From Apostichopus japonicus (Eukaryota > Echinodermata > Holothuroidea > Aspidochirotida > Stichopodidae): a stretch of 64,000 nucleotides of DNA. The stretch is taken from the NCBI RefSeq assembly GCF_037975245.1, contig NC_092563.1:3357001-3421000 (forward strand). The letters run 5' to 3'. A program made the translations under genes and the position numbers. Of this stretch, positions 1 through 12,466 are shown one piece after another; the first letter of the stretch is position 1, and each line of letters opens with the position of its first letter. The notes under the pieces are model-generated. The model was not told the DNA's origin and made no database searches. It worked only from the letters and a program-made list of their open reading frames with translations.

Positions 1-371
1 ATGAATGAACATTAAACAATATGCAGAGCTACCCCTATTAAGGCCACCCCTTTGCTTACTCTGACTCCTCTACCCATCATGTGTATATATATATATACTG
101 ATTATTGCATATCATTTATTATGTATAAGTATATTAATTTAATAATAATCATGCTATAAAATATAAACTAATGATGATGGTACAAATAAACTTGAAAGTT
201 GAAGAACCAAAACCTGGTGAGCACAGCTTTATTGAACCTTGCAACACATATTGCGGCAAGGAATCACGAAGCGTGTTTGACCTACCGGGTCGGTCCTTGT
301 CTTTCTTTTATAGTTTTGGAATTTGTTAATAATGGTCTATTTATCTTACTTTCTTTATCTCTCTCTCTCAG
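1..371. other. intron upstream of the last TWSG1 exon
   Basis: AT-rich sequence with a short TA run near 87-100. It ends in a pyrimidine-rich tract and an AG at 370-371, which serves as the 3' splice site of the TWSG1 exon. A frame open from about 199 crosses part of it, but only the part after 371 resembles a protein. No other feature seen. Confidence 0.6.
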
Positions 372-610
372 AGGGTCAAGCAGGGATGGGTTCCTTACAG
401 GTCAATTCGTCCACCCCTGCTGGAGTATGTTCACTAATTTTCCATGATCAATGCACCGCCCTAGAAAAGTGTAGAAGATTCTGCAGCTCGGTGGGAGCCA
501 GTAGGTACCGTTGGTTCCACACGGCGTGTTGCGAGTGCATCGGGGATACCTGCATCAGCTACGGTGTCAACGAATCCCTCTGTAGAGATTGTAGACCGTC
601 TCAGGAATAG
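372..610 (+). CDS. TWSG1: Twisted gastrulation homologue, C-terminal exon (partial gene)
   Basis: Last coding exon of a secreted BMP-binding protein of the twisted gastrulation family, which modulates BMP/chordin signalling outside the cell. Seen: after a polypyrimidine tract and AG at 370-371, the frame reads through a cysteine-rich domain with the family motif GASRYRWFHTACCECIG (vertebrate proteins have GASKYRWFHNACCECIG), followed by CISYGVNESLCRDC and a TAG at 608-610. Ten cysteines fall in the last ~60 residues with the spacing expected of the Tsg C-terminal domain. The short stretch before the first cysteine is poorly conserved, so an alternative 3' splice site at 400 cannot be excluded. 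The signal peptide and N-terminal cysteine domain lie upstream, outside the window. The homology is secure; the exact exon start is inferred. Confidence 0.92.
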
Positions 611-3600
611 TAGTAGTAGTGTCTTGTGACTTCTGCAGCCTTCCAGTGCAACCACAAAATATAATCAAGAAACAGGGCCCAGCCAATCGGAGCAAACGAC
701 AGTGAATCCTCGTGGATAACTATGGAGCTTCCTGTGTTTTACATTGGATGCTCCAACAAGGAAAAGTTGTATTTGTATGAGGTCGCTCCGGCTGGAATCG
801 GTCAAGTTGAGATCCTGATTTAAGAAGGCATGACTGCAATTTGGAAATCCCAAGAGATGTGATTCCTTGGAGACAGAGAGCAGCAATAGGTGGGAAAAAC
901 CAGAGGCGAAGAAAATTATGGATGTGAATCAGATGTTTAGAAAAAGACACCGACTCAACGTTTGGCTCTAGGGATACATCTTGTGATATTAGTACACTGA
1001 TTGGTAAAATGCTTACAAAGAATTACCACACGCCTTCCCCGTGTTTAGGAAGGTAAAGTTATTTATAATTCTATTATTAGCCCCCTAGCTGGGAAAGAAT
1101 GCGATAAAGAATTGAGAAATCCTTTGGTAACAATGGCTTCTGAATTTCATAGTTCAAAGATTTTACCCAATTTCTGGAAGTACCTAATTTGAACGTCTTT
1201 GCAGAAATTCCAGACATGAAACAGATTCAGCTACTCTAAACCATTTTTTGATTGTTTGTATTATTATTATGATTATGCACCATGCTTCAGATGTCTCATA
1301 TTATACCCAATAATTAATCACATGTAAAAAAAAAAATAGCACTTCTAAGCTTTTGTCTCTCCAATGTCTGTGAAGTAAGAAAGTTGTTCTTACACTACAG
1401 AAATTTCTGTGAAAATTTGGTTTGCAATGGTGATAATTATTGTCTCATTTTAGTCGGTGCCCATTCTCCTCTGATTGTTTGACATTGGAGTTGTCTCCTC
1501 CTAATTCTAATAAAGCACTGCTGTTTCTGTTGCTTGTGAATCACTAGTGGAAATTATATACCAGCAATGATATCGATATTTACATTATACCTTTAAGTTA
1601 AAATTTAATATGATTACAATTATTATTATGATTTTTATGATTAATTGGCTAGATGTGTAATTGAAAAAAGTCAAAATATGAAGCTAATTTAGCGCTGTAC
1701 TATAAAGCAGCTTTCTGAGTTGAATTTTATCTTTTTTTCTTTTTTATTCATGCTCTTTGAGCTTGACTAATCAAGCTTCATTTCAAATACATAGAAATAA
1801 AATTTAGAAACTTGTTGAAATTTTCTAATGTTTATGTTTACATGTGATTAATTAATATTATTATGTACAACAGTGTCTGGGCGACTACTAAACATTGAGA
1901 GTGAAATAGAATTTATTCATTACTAGCTTTTTAACCTTCATTTGGGAGGCGATGGGGAATGTAATAGAGAGTGTCTAAGTTTGATGAATTCAAACCTATA
2001 ATATCATGAGCAGACCTGTAATGATTCTGTACCTGTACTCACCCTGATGGAGCCTAGTATCCAACTCTAGTACCAAATTAAGAAATGGTACTCATGCTCT
2101 GGGCCTTGTACTCATACTTGTACCAAATGGAATTTAACTTGTACTCCTCATATTGGTGCTGTTGTATTCGTAACACAAGTCTGGTTATGAGCAAGACTCG
2201 GTTGGTTTGATGAAATGGTCTACCAACGCCAAAAAAGGCAGCTTTTAGCAGGTAATTGACAATTTTGAAACAGATGTTGCTGGTCCAGAGCTGAACATGT
2301 CCATAAAATAAAACTGGTTGATGAAAATACAGAATTATTATTGAAAGATGAATCATTTTGTTTGGTATTCGGTTTTAACCTGATTTGTGGATCAGGGAAT
2401 GTTTGTGGGTCGACAAAACCTTTTTTTTTTTTTTTTGTGGGGGGGGGGGTTGAAATTAATAATTAAAATAATTAATGAAAATTAAATGTTTGACTGATTT
2501 GGTGCTCTATATCTGGTAGGTTAGCTAACCATTTAACAGACAGGGATTTAGCCATTTATAACATGAACCTACGAAGTTATGTGTTGCACCACTCAATAAG
2601 GAAAATATTGCTATACAATTTTTCAAATATGAAACATGATAAGTATACTATTAGCACTTTGGGTGGGATTTATGCAATAAGGCATAAAATGGTAATTTAC
2701 ATTTCTTAGTGATTTATTTTCTATTTTTCATTTTTCATTTAACTTTAGTTGAGCAGAAAAGACATGGCTATGCAAGTATTTGTAATAAGCTGTGCCATTT
2801 TTGTTTGTACCAATACAGTATTAGTCACTGATGTAGGAAGTTAGTTTAAAACAAACATAAATGATTACAATAGTCCTAGTAGTTTCTACAATTTACACTC
2901 TTTAATAACATCATTCTCATTTCTGGAAGGTTTTTGTTGTTGGAAGAGGGTGGGTTGGTGAGGGGTGGGAGGTGGTAGGGCAATGTTGAGGAGAAGTTTC
3001 CACTTATTCCTTCTTTTGTATGACTTTGAATTGGTATGGAAGATTGTTTAATATCTTGAAATCATGTTAAAATAAAATCATAAATATTAACAATGTTATT
3101 CAGAAAGTGGGAAGTGGTGGGAATGGGAAAGTTTAATCCTAGGTTGGCACTTTGCAACACCTTTTATTAAAATTTCTTCTGAAGTTTAGCAAACGATAAC
3201 TTCATGAGCAAATCAAAGACTGCTTTGCGAGTCTGACACAAAAGGGTTTAGACTCAGTCATATGTTTTTTGGGGTTTATTTTACAGTGAATCTTCCCACA
3301 AGTTTCATAAAAATGTTGTTTTAATCTACCTGAAGTCATTCTCAGAGATAAGGGCAAGAATAAACTTGAAAGGGGACGCACAAACCCAGGCATCAACCTT
3401 GCATTATTTGAAGAGATCTTTGTTAAGAACAAATCTATCAAACTGTCAACAATTATCTTGTTCCGTTTGGGAGGAGATACCTTAGCTTAAAAGTCGTGTC
3501 TCGGAGCTGTCATTTTGTAATCTTTGATGTCAGTGCCAGTAGAATCTGAAACCTTTTACTTTCTCTGTTTTCTTTTCATATTTTGTTACGGTAGAACATG

Positions 3601-5358
3601 AACAGTGTTGAAAAATCTAAAACCAATGCCATTATCTGGTGATTTATGAGGTTCAGTAGTTAAGACTCAGCATTTGCAAACACTTTGCAAATCTCCATAT
3701 CCATTTCAGAAAATAAATATTTTCATAAACAAAGAAAAACATAAATAATTGAAGCACATGTTGCTGGATGATGTCAGATTTAGACTTAATCAAGTCTTCA
3801 ACCTTGCATGTAAAGAAACATTAAATCTGTGGCACCTCCCAAATGGAATATGATATTTCTCAGCACATGTGTCTTGATGATGTCATATTTAGACTTGATC
3901 AAGTCTTCTGCCTTGTGTGAAGAAATAACTAAATCTGTGAAATCTCCCAAATGGAATATTACTTTTCTTAGTTGTTTGGGGACACTTGTTCATAACATTT
4001 ATCTCTTTTCACAGAGACCAAATAATGGTGGCTGGGGGTTGTGTCTCTGTTAACATTCCCATCATACCTAGTTTCCCAATGCAGACTAATCGCTAACTCT
4101 ACCCGGACATTTTTGAGCCAATGAGGTTCAACTTTGACCAGTATCCATCTAATTTTTGAATATTTGTACTACATATTTTCTGCATAATGTTCCAGTAGCT
4201 CATCATGCCTACACCCCCCCCCCCCCCCCAATTACCCAATCATCTTCCAAATTATGTAGAGACATATAATTTTGGTTCATTCCCCTTCCCCCACCCAACT
4301 CAACAAGTAAGAACAGCTCTTTGCATGGATTTATGTAAGCTTATTTCCACAGATTCAAAGTAAAGGCTGTTTTTAATTCAAAAAGTTAGACCATGTATAT
4401 ATATTTCAAATAATAATGAATTGTATTATATTTTGCATTAATTAATCTTTGACCTCTTGGTATAATTTTTGTCAATTATCTTGATTTTTAAGCCTTAATT
4501 AAAGAAGGGTATCTGGTGATAGGCTATGTAATATACGGAGCAGAGAAACAAGGCCTTCATGACTGTAATCTATTTAATACAGAATGCTTTCGTACACCCA
4601 TTAATTGGCTCAGTAATTGATGTTAAATAAATAGCATATGCAAATGAGATGTCATGTCTTCTTTTCTTGAAAGCCAAGATAGTGGTGAGGGGGGGGGGGA
4701 TGGGATCTACTGGATAAGACAAAGTTGCCTTCATCCTTCTATGGACCAAAGAAAAGTACCCATTTGATAGGCTTTATTACTGGTAAAATTCAAGTGCAGC
4801 CATATGACATTTGTACCACTGGAAGTGGGGGGGGGGGGGTGATGGTTGTGTTTAGTGTTTATGCAAGGAGATTCAACTATCTTCCAGAATGTTCCATAAC
4901 TACAGCAAAATGTTATTAGGCATACATATGTTTAGATATTTCTATCAGGGGACAAACGCCCAGTATTATCCACAGGCTTCAAAACTGTTCCTTTTTCAGT
5001 CTTTTCTGACACATGTGGTACTGATACAGTAGCTATGTCTAGAAATGGTGTTTTCTAACAAGAGAAGGAAGAAACACTAGTACCAAACAAGGTACAGTAG
5101 GTCTTACACAAAGCTAGATAGTGTTTCGTTCCCTATACACAGTCCATGTAATGAATATTGAATGGACCTCTGTTCCAAACAGTGAATTGACTTGCCAGCA
5201 GAGGTTTGTAGTAAGGTTTGATGCCTTTGGGCTTGGGGGGGGGGGGGGTTAGGGGAGATGATACATCACCACAACTCCCTCCCCATAGTGATGGCCTTGA
5301 TTAGCAGTAAATCGTTGGTTTGAACATCACACCCATAACATAAATTTTATCATATTAG
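611..5358. other. TWSG1 3' UTR and intergenic DNA
   Basis: No protein gene recognised. An AATAAA at about 1509-1514 is a plausible TWSG1 poly(A) signal, about 900 bases after the stop. The interval holds T16 followed by an 11-base G run (2421-2449), a C run at about 4216-4229, G runs near 4690, 4830, 5237 and 5365, and a two-copy ~107-bp repeat at 3751-3965. Small open frames here have no recognisable motifs. Confidence 0.5.
3751..3965. repeat. two-copy ~107-bp tandem repeat containing a palindrome
   Basis: Two diverged copies (about 3751-3855 and 3857-3965) share GATGATGTCA..TTTAGACTT and CTCCCAAATGGAATAT. Copy 2 carries the perfect palindrome AGACTTGATCAAGTCT; copy 1 has one mismatch. A related segment in the opposite orientation (GATCAAGTCTAGATATGACATCATG) starts near 14123, so this is a dispersed family. 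Unclassified. Confidence 0.7.
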
Positions 5359-5364
5359 TTTATT
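5359..5364 (-). terminator. putative poly(A) signal of the SLC16-like gene
   Basis: Read on the minus strand this is AATAAA, about 45 bases downstream of the stop codon at 5409-5411. It is followed by a long C run on the transcribed strand. Placement fits; usage is untested. Confidence 0.45.
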
Positions 5365-5408
5365 TGGGGGGGGGGGGCTGGGGAAGTAATATACTTTTGC
5401 AATGCATT

Positions 5409-8400
5409 TTAATCCTCTGTTAGACACTCTGTGGTAACTGGTTCATCATTGCAGGCCCAGATAAGGATCCAGGGAAACATCAAGAAGCAAAGCAGGCCAT
5501 CAAAGAGAAAGACGTATTCAGTGGAACCCAGACTGTCTTGAATAATTCCTGTGAGGGGGAAAATATTATTTACATCATCATGTTTTTTCATAGGATAGAG
5601 CCCGTCGAAGCCCTCTTACTACGCAAATTATAATGGTGATGTACAATTGTCATAGCCAGGGCCCCGACGAGTACCGGCAGGAAGACCACCAATCGCAGCA
5701 CGTGCAAAGCCACCCATATTTACATATGTATAATATATATATATGTATTACATTTATATATATATATGTGTGTATATATAAATTGGTAATATTGGTGTAG
5801 TTAGTAGTTTGCTTTCCCAAATTATTACTTGTTATATCAATTTAGTTTTTAGAAGGGCACAGAAAGCTTGGTAACCGGGTACTAACACCCAGTTCCATGG
5901 CACCATCAAAATTAGAAAGGTATACGCGCCTACTATAGGGCACACGCCATTCGCCAGTACTTCTCGGGCCCTTCCATGCACAAATACTGGCACTGGAAAT
6001 CACATTCTTTTCTCATGAAAGGTACAACATAAATGCAACTCACCTGAGATAAATCCTCCTAGTTGGAATGCAATTCCATCGGCAAGAAAATTAATGACAA
6101 CAGCCTGGCGGAAGTGTCGTCTGCAAACTAGTTTAGGTATTAATCCAAGCAGGGAGATCCCAAATATACCCATTCCAAAACCTGTCATGAAGGTCAGGAT
6201 TGACAACAGAGAAAATTCATTCAGCACTGCGCATGCGATCAAAGTTATTGCGACGATAGCACCTGGTATCAAACAGCCAGTGTAGGCGTTAACTTTCTTG
6301 TAATGAAACAAAAGAGCACAGGCTACCACTCCAACAATTCCTCCTACCCCTCCTGCAGTGGACAGGAACACTGCCTCGTCCCCAGTGAACCCCTTTGTTG
6401 TCCCCAACGACACAAGAAACAAAGCCCAGGATGTAAACACAAGTCCCGCCACAAAATCAACCCCTATGAGGATTGTAAAGTTCCTGTGATGGTACATAGA
6501 GGAGAAATAGGAGAAATACTTTTGAAAAAAAGATTTTTCCCGCATGTTAATATTGTCTATCGCTTGACAGAGTATGATTGGTTCGTCGCTTTCCTCGGAC
6601 GTTTGTTCTCCGTCCGCACTCTTCGGTGAAAGCAGACCTAAACCACACGGAATCAGGTGCCACAAAATAGCACCAAGAAGAATAAGTCCACTCTCTGTCC
6701 CGTACTTATTTTTGAGATATTGTAAAAATAGTGGGAGAACTCCAATTCCGATGTAGTTACATGTGGCTGACAGCGATAAAGCAGTCGGAAAATCCTCCTG
6801 AAAGTGTTGCTCTAAAACCAAGTATGAAGGTAGAGAGGCAAGACCAAATCCTGCACCTGCATAGAACGGGCATGATACAATAAACAGATGATCAAACAGG
6901 GCCATGTGAAGATGGAAAATGGTTTCTCTCTAATGGGAATATGTATTGTAGGTATATATATTGAAGGTTGTTAAAAAAAACGGGTTCATTTAAGCTGGTT
7001 GCCTCTCTGTTCAACTGAATTCTTGTTTGCGCCATTGTCCAGGCATATACGGCAATAGAAGCTTGTTATCTATGATTACTATGAGTAGGCTCTATGTAGG
7101 GGGTGTTACTAAAACGAATGACAATTGCGTTACACATAACGAATGACAATATGTTGTACACACTAAAAAAATGCGTTGACTAAAACGAATGACAGTAATG
7201 ACAGCACAGACATTTGTTTCAACCGGATATCACAGTTCAGACTTCGTGGGTATCTAGATCTAGTAAAGTACGGAGTACGGACAAAATAAAAACGCACCTT
7301 ATTGTAAGTCTGATTTTAAAAAGTAAATTTAACGTCATTTTTCCGATATTAATTGTTAGAAACTAACAATACTATAATCTTGAAACGGCTTCAGTTATCT
7401 TTCTATCTAAATCTACAGAGGTAAAAAGCACAGCACTCAAGCGCATTCTCACACAAAATCTTTCCCTGTGGTTTCTATCCGTAAATTACACCAAAACCCT
7501 GCAACCACGGTATATGCGATTTTCCTCAAATCATTTTTGCGCAGAAAACCAATAACCGCATTTACTCCACTCCGTTAATCATTTTATCTCTTCTCAATAC
7601 TGTCCTTCGTTGTCATTCGTTGTCATTCGGTGTCATTCGTTGTCATTCGCCTTCATTCGCTGTCATTCGCAAATGATAATTAACCCTGTACAAAGTCAAT
7701 TGTCATTCGGTCATTCGCTGTCATTCGTTTTAGTTTGTCCCCTATGTAGGCTATAATCGTAACGCAGCGAGCACTGAAACTGCAAAAGATTATAACCACT
7801 TCGTTCTCTGAGAGATTTCTTCAATGTTCACCGAGCTGTTGAATACTATTGATTAGTTCAATTTGAATGTAATAATTTAAAAGCGGGAACGCTATACTAC
7901 TGAGTAGTTATTTAACTTTGTTTGTTTCTTAGTGCCCTTTATTTATCAAAGTAACCCCCTCTATATAACACAGTGTTATGGTAGCATATACTATGTAATT
8001 TCCCCATTGACTTACACACTAAAACGTCGAAGTAATGTGGTCTCTAAGTCCTGCAGAAAGTTCTCACTAACTAAGCCCTGCCAATCACTGCATGGCTGAC
8101 ACGTTGGCCATGCATGGTACCTTCAGTTTTCCGCATCATGTAAAGTTTTAGATATGAGAGCCCGTTTATGTCACTTGTAAACAAATCTCTAAACTCACCA
8201 GCAGACAATGGTCTTACGCTGCTGTTGGTAGGCCTGTAGCCTACTTGGTCTAAAATTGCCTTAATGTCGCACCACATGTACTTCCATTTGTGTAGGCCTA
8301 CTTAGACATCCAAGCCAAGAAGAAACAGATCATGTTCCATAACATATCGATAAATATGCCTCTACTGTTGCTTTTCGACACTTTCCCTGAAGGAGAACAC

Positions 8401-9780
8401 TCGGGCGGATTGATATAGACTCTATATGGAGTATGCCACCATTACATTATAGCATTGAGTGCTATATAGCCTCACTGCCAATTGACTCAACAGATGCAGT
8501 ACATGCGAGAATTAGTTGTCAGTCTGTCAGCACACATCATACACGTCAAATGTATGATAAACCAACCATGGAACCTCCTAGCTTCCCGACAGGAGGAGGG
8601 CTGGAGGTAAGTGACTCCGTCTATACGCAACTCATTTGCCAAAAAACCTTTTCCATGTATGAAGGGGGGGGGGGGAGTATGTATTATGTACACATATCTA
8701 TGTATCTAATACATAATAATTGATGTACTCTCTTTGTATATAGCCTAAGTACTATCGACTCACCAGATGCGGTAAACGCGAGAACGAGTTGCCAGTCTGT
8801 CAATACACAGCATCCACAGTAGATGTACGACAAACCAACCACGAAACCTCCTACCACAGCTATCTGCCGGTTACTGAACACCCTCAACAAGAGCTCTGTG
8901 ACGGGAGCTGATATAAGAGAAATAGGGGTAATGAGCTCGAGTATCGTAATTAAGTGGGGAAGTTGCTCTAATATTAAAACAAAAATAATAAGAAGTGAGC
9001 AATTCTTATCAACCCAATTGAAAGAGAGAAGAAACCTTTAAAGAAAGAAAAAATCTTTATACAACTTTTCATGGAAGGGAGAGGAGTAGTGTCCGTGTGT
9101 CTGAACTTACTTGTGAAGGGAAATTAAACTTTCCCATTTATACTAGAATCAATTTCAACGCCCGCCATTATGCGCTCATGCAACCAGTACTATACTTATG
9201 GACAGATAAACTACAATTCAAACCTCGAAGACAACTGAAGCGATATATCGGTGACCAAGATGATCGTTTTTGAAAGTTTTTCCAAAGAAAACCATATCCT
9301 GATCATGTTTCGTTTGTAAATCTATGTGACTAATACCTTAGAAATATTGAGCCTACGAGATTGGAATATTTTAATTCATCAAACCGTTTTTTCTCCATAG
9401 ATTTGTATATGAATGGTGTAAACTTCTGACGCAAGGCTTTTTTTTCACGGTATAGTAGGCCTATCGTTTATGAAGGTCAGTTTATACTAAGCCTTGCAAA
9501 TGACAAATTTTCAAAATCATTTTGCTCAAGGTCTAACCCATCAAACTATTATCAGACATTTAATATTATTGTTATAACTAAAAATGTCAACTATAGAAAA
9601 CTTACTAAACATGTATGCCAATCCGTGTTGCAAGGAGAATGCCCACGCAACCAGTGAATGGTTCGTTTCAAGTTTATCTACGAATTCCTCCAGGATGACT
9701 CCATTTGCTTTGATGCAACCACTGATGAAGAAAAGGCGAACGGCAGTGGATATGAATACGACCCATTTATCCATTGCCAT
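5409..9780 (-). CDS. SLC16-like (monocarboxylate transporter family) membrane transporter, 4 coding exons
   Basis: Major-facilitator transporter most like the SLC16/MCT family, expected in a cell membrane; substrate unknown. Exons on the minus strand: 9780-9606, 8907-8764, 6856-6044, 5548-5409. All introns are phase 1 and the joined frame gives 423 aa. N-terminal residues include MDKWVVFISTAVRLFF, a loose form of the MCT TM1 region lacking the usual DGGWGW motif. Exon 2 supplies TM3 (QIAVVGGFVVGLSYIYCG). Exon 3 begins at a 3' splice site giving GGAGFGLASLPSYLVLEQHF, aligned with the TM4-TM5 region of MCTs. A hydrophilic central loop (about residues 185-220) separates two six-helix halves. Exon 4 supplies the last helix and a short acidic tail (CNDEPVTTECLTED). 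The ATG at 6905 is intronic. A decayed copy of exon 2 lies at about 8473-8600. An in-frame, phase-consistent model makes the gene structure strong; the subfamily is uncertain. Confidence 0.85.
7101..7742. mobile_element. unclassified 642-bp inverted-repeat DNA element (MITE-like)
   Basis: Both ends carry ACTAAAACGAATGACA in inverted orientation just inside G-rich termini (GGGTGTT on the left, GGGGACAA on the right read inward). The element is flanked by TATGTAGG at 7093-7100 and 7743-7750, an 8-bp target duplication (7 if the terminus has four Gs). Many subterminal copies of TGTCATTCG or its complement are present, including seven back-to-back 10-bp units at 7601-7670. No coding capacity seen. 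It sits in the intron between exons 2 and 3 of the transporter gene. An 8-bp duplication with GG ends resembles Merlin-type elements, but the superfamily is unproven. Confidence 0.8.
8473..8600 (-). pseudogene. decayed duplicate of transporter exon 2
   Basis: Parallels the true exon 2 (8764-8907) over most of its length, for example ACAAACCAACCACGAAACCT against ATAAACCAACCATGGAACCT on the plus strand. In the exon 2 frame it reads GGSMVGLSYI and then an in-frame TGA where exon 2 has Tyr. The position of the exon 2 donor GTGAGTC reads TTGAGTC, so the 5' splice site is also lost. It is a tandem exon duplication that has become non-coding. Confidence 0.75.
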
Positions 9781-12466
9781 GGTAACCTCAATCGCGAATG
9801 TATACTGTTAAAATGTAGAAAGAAAGAATAGTCCATTATTTGAGATCACCATAAACTCTTTCAGTGTTTAGTTGTGACGACACCTTTATCGATTATCGAT
9901 TATCCATCCCCGATCTTATGGGACAGCAAAATGATTATAGGCCTATACATATATAGGTATAAATTCATGAGATAAAGCTCCATTTTACGATATTACTCAT
10001 TGGTCACCAATATGAACGTAAATATTCAAATCATCTGAAATGTAGGAAAGAAGACAGAAATATCAGCAAACTATAGTTACCCTCCTTTACACAGGTTGAC
10101 GCCAAAAGATTCAAGTGCCCATTATTGCAAGTAACTATATCACAGCTTGAGGCTTCTCTATAAATGTTGAAGCTTACACCAAAGACTGAGCCGACCATCA
10201 AAAGATATAAAAGAGATAGATAGAGTGAGAGAGAAAATAGAAAAAACAGGTGGTATCGAAATTCAAGCAGTATCAATTTTACTAGGAATCTTATTTCAAC
10301 CTTGTAAGAATTCCGGGTACCATATCAATATACTGCTGGCCTGTTTTGCTAGTTCTTCCATGGTCATTTCCAATTTTGGCATTTATGCAAATCTCGATGA
10401 AAAGAACGTTGTGAACATAACGTTTAGCTATTCTAATTTCAACTTCTTGGATTCTGGGGACTATTAATATACATATATGATTTTAATCATGCACGAAAAC
10501 CGAAATATGACAATTTAATTCGACATATGTCAATTTAATTTTTATCGCTATCAAACTAGACATACTTATCATGCACATCGTAATTTTTACCGTACCACTA
10601 TAGGAACGTATAGCTTTCGTAACCGTATAATTAAAACATGGAATTCCCTATCAGATAATATAAAGACCACAAAATCGTTGAGATTATTTAAGAAGTATTT
10701 AAGAAAGACATAATCACAACATAGGCTACTTATACGGTTTTTATGCTATATTCATATACTATTAAGTAATTACATGTATAGCTAAATTCTTTATGAACTA
10801 GGACAATGTTATCCTGTCTAGTTATTACTACTTAAAGTATCTGTATCATTCTGCTCATTCAACTTGTATTTTACTTTTCTTCTTTTACCAGGGAGTCTTA
10901 TATTCTACTCTGTTCAGCCTATTCAGGCTTTATAGAAGACTTCCTTTCACATTTTAATTTTATTGCTTGTGATAAAACAAATAAATACAAAAAAAATAAA
11001 AATTGTGATATATGTCAATTTCATGACTTATGGCACACTAAGCGCACCATGGACATGGTGATTCACGTCTAGCAGATCGTAAATAACACCTGATTTGAAT
11101 CAATTATAATAATTGAATATCGTTCTGAATGATACTTTCTCTTTCTCACCAAATCCGTGTTAATGAAATCGATAGTCACTATTAAAAGGAGGAACAATGC
11201 TGTGGACTAACCCGTATGACATGCTTCTATTGTAAATAAATCTTTGCGTTTCTACTTTGCATCTTCTTGCTGTCCACAATCTAGTCTGCTAACCTACAGG
11301 ATCTGTCAGTAATCACGAGCGATCAGGATTGTTGCACCCCGCCCCCCCCCCCCTCCCCAACCCCTGTCACACACTGAAACCCGCACTCTAAAATGGGTAT
11401 AAGCATAGTCCATTTTGCAAATTGGATAGGGGAGTCTACTTAAATGGATAGAATGAGTCTTTCTCAAGTCCGGTCGTAAACTGTCTTTGAATGTGAGATA
11501 ATATTAGATAATTGGATAGATAACTCATTCTCCGTTTCAAACTAAGGAAACAAAGAAATTCTTAGTGGTGAAACAGCAATTGTTGAAGTTCGAGTCTCTA
11601 TGAAGAAGCCATAGGAAGCTGAAGCAGCTCACTGCTGCACGGGAACGAGCGAAAGGAATTGATATGTACTTTGGTTTTATATTGAGTATCGCTATAGTGT
11701 TTAGAGTAAAAATCAGAATCATGCAGGGTTCACGCTGAGAAGAGAAGATGGCGGTATCAATCAACAATTATAAGATATATTGTACTCCTCTGATAGAAAT
11801 TTTGCAAAACTGAAGTGAAAAGGTGGACTTGAATTACACACACAAGACAGACTTGCATGCTGGTAAATGATTGCTAAATTTCGTTGGCTTTGTCCCTGAA
11901 TGACCCGATGACGTCATAAGTCACTGCATCTCATACCAGTAACGTACCCACCCACTAAGTTTGAGTCAATTCGGCCTTACGGTTTGGGAGTTTGTATTTT
12001 TTGGTTCACACACAATCACATACAAATCCCACACAGACAACTACCCACACACATATACACGCAAATATTACTTTGTGACCCTGACACCCTTACGGTATCC
12101 CACAAATGCACACCAACCCACAAAGGCACCAAGTTTCAGACCACCGCCTAAAGACCGAGGTGTGTAGTTGGCAGCAATTTAAGTACCATTCCTATTTCAT
12201 TAATGCAGGGATGAGATTGAACGTATCTGTGTTACTATTTAAGAAACGTCACCCAAGTTGGAGCCTGCCTGGCAGCGAAACCAAGAACATATTCCATTCT
12301 CACCGACACTGAGACGCAGACAGCTAGTGCAAGTATGCTCATCCTGGAAAATTTCTGACGTCATACTACTCGCTTTCAAAGTGTTGAATCTTGAATCGTG
12401 TTTATGTTCTAGTTAGGCAAGATTGCACTACTATCGCGATACTGCGTGGCCTAAAATGACGAGAAA
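9781..12466. other. intergenic region between two head-to-head genes
   Basis: Separates the transporter (minus) from RPRD1 (plus), so both promoters should lie here. No TATA box or other core element could be assigned. A LINE remnant occupies 10519-11003 and a C-rich tract lies at 11336-11356. Otherwise AT-rich with no recognised feature. Confidence 0.5.
10519..11003 (+). mobile_element. 5'-truncated non-LTR retrotransposon (LINE) 3' end
   Basis: An open frame from 10519 to the TAA at 10711-10713 reads FYRTTIGTYSFRNRIIKTW then NSLSDNIKTTKSLRLFKKYL. This matches the typical C-terminus of LINE ORF2 proteins (R...G..SFR.R..K.WNSLP..I...SL..FK..L). A ~270-base 3' region follows and ends in an A-rich tail (AAATACAAAAAAAATAAA) near 10983-11000. 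The reverse-transcriptase core is absent, as expected from 5' truncation. The clade (CR1, Jockey, RTE or other) cannot be told from this tail. Confidence 0.7.

Noticed and set aside
2078-2356. 92-codon minus-strand frame
   Set aside because: No recognisable motif, no splice partners, in AT-rich DNA.
6857-6905. ATG at 6905 as start of the transporter (MALFDHLF...)
   Set aside because: A 3' splice site ending at 6857 joins exon 2 in phase 1 and gives the family-like LAFTASGGAGFGLAS; the upstream codons are intron.
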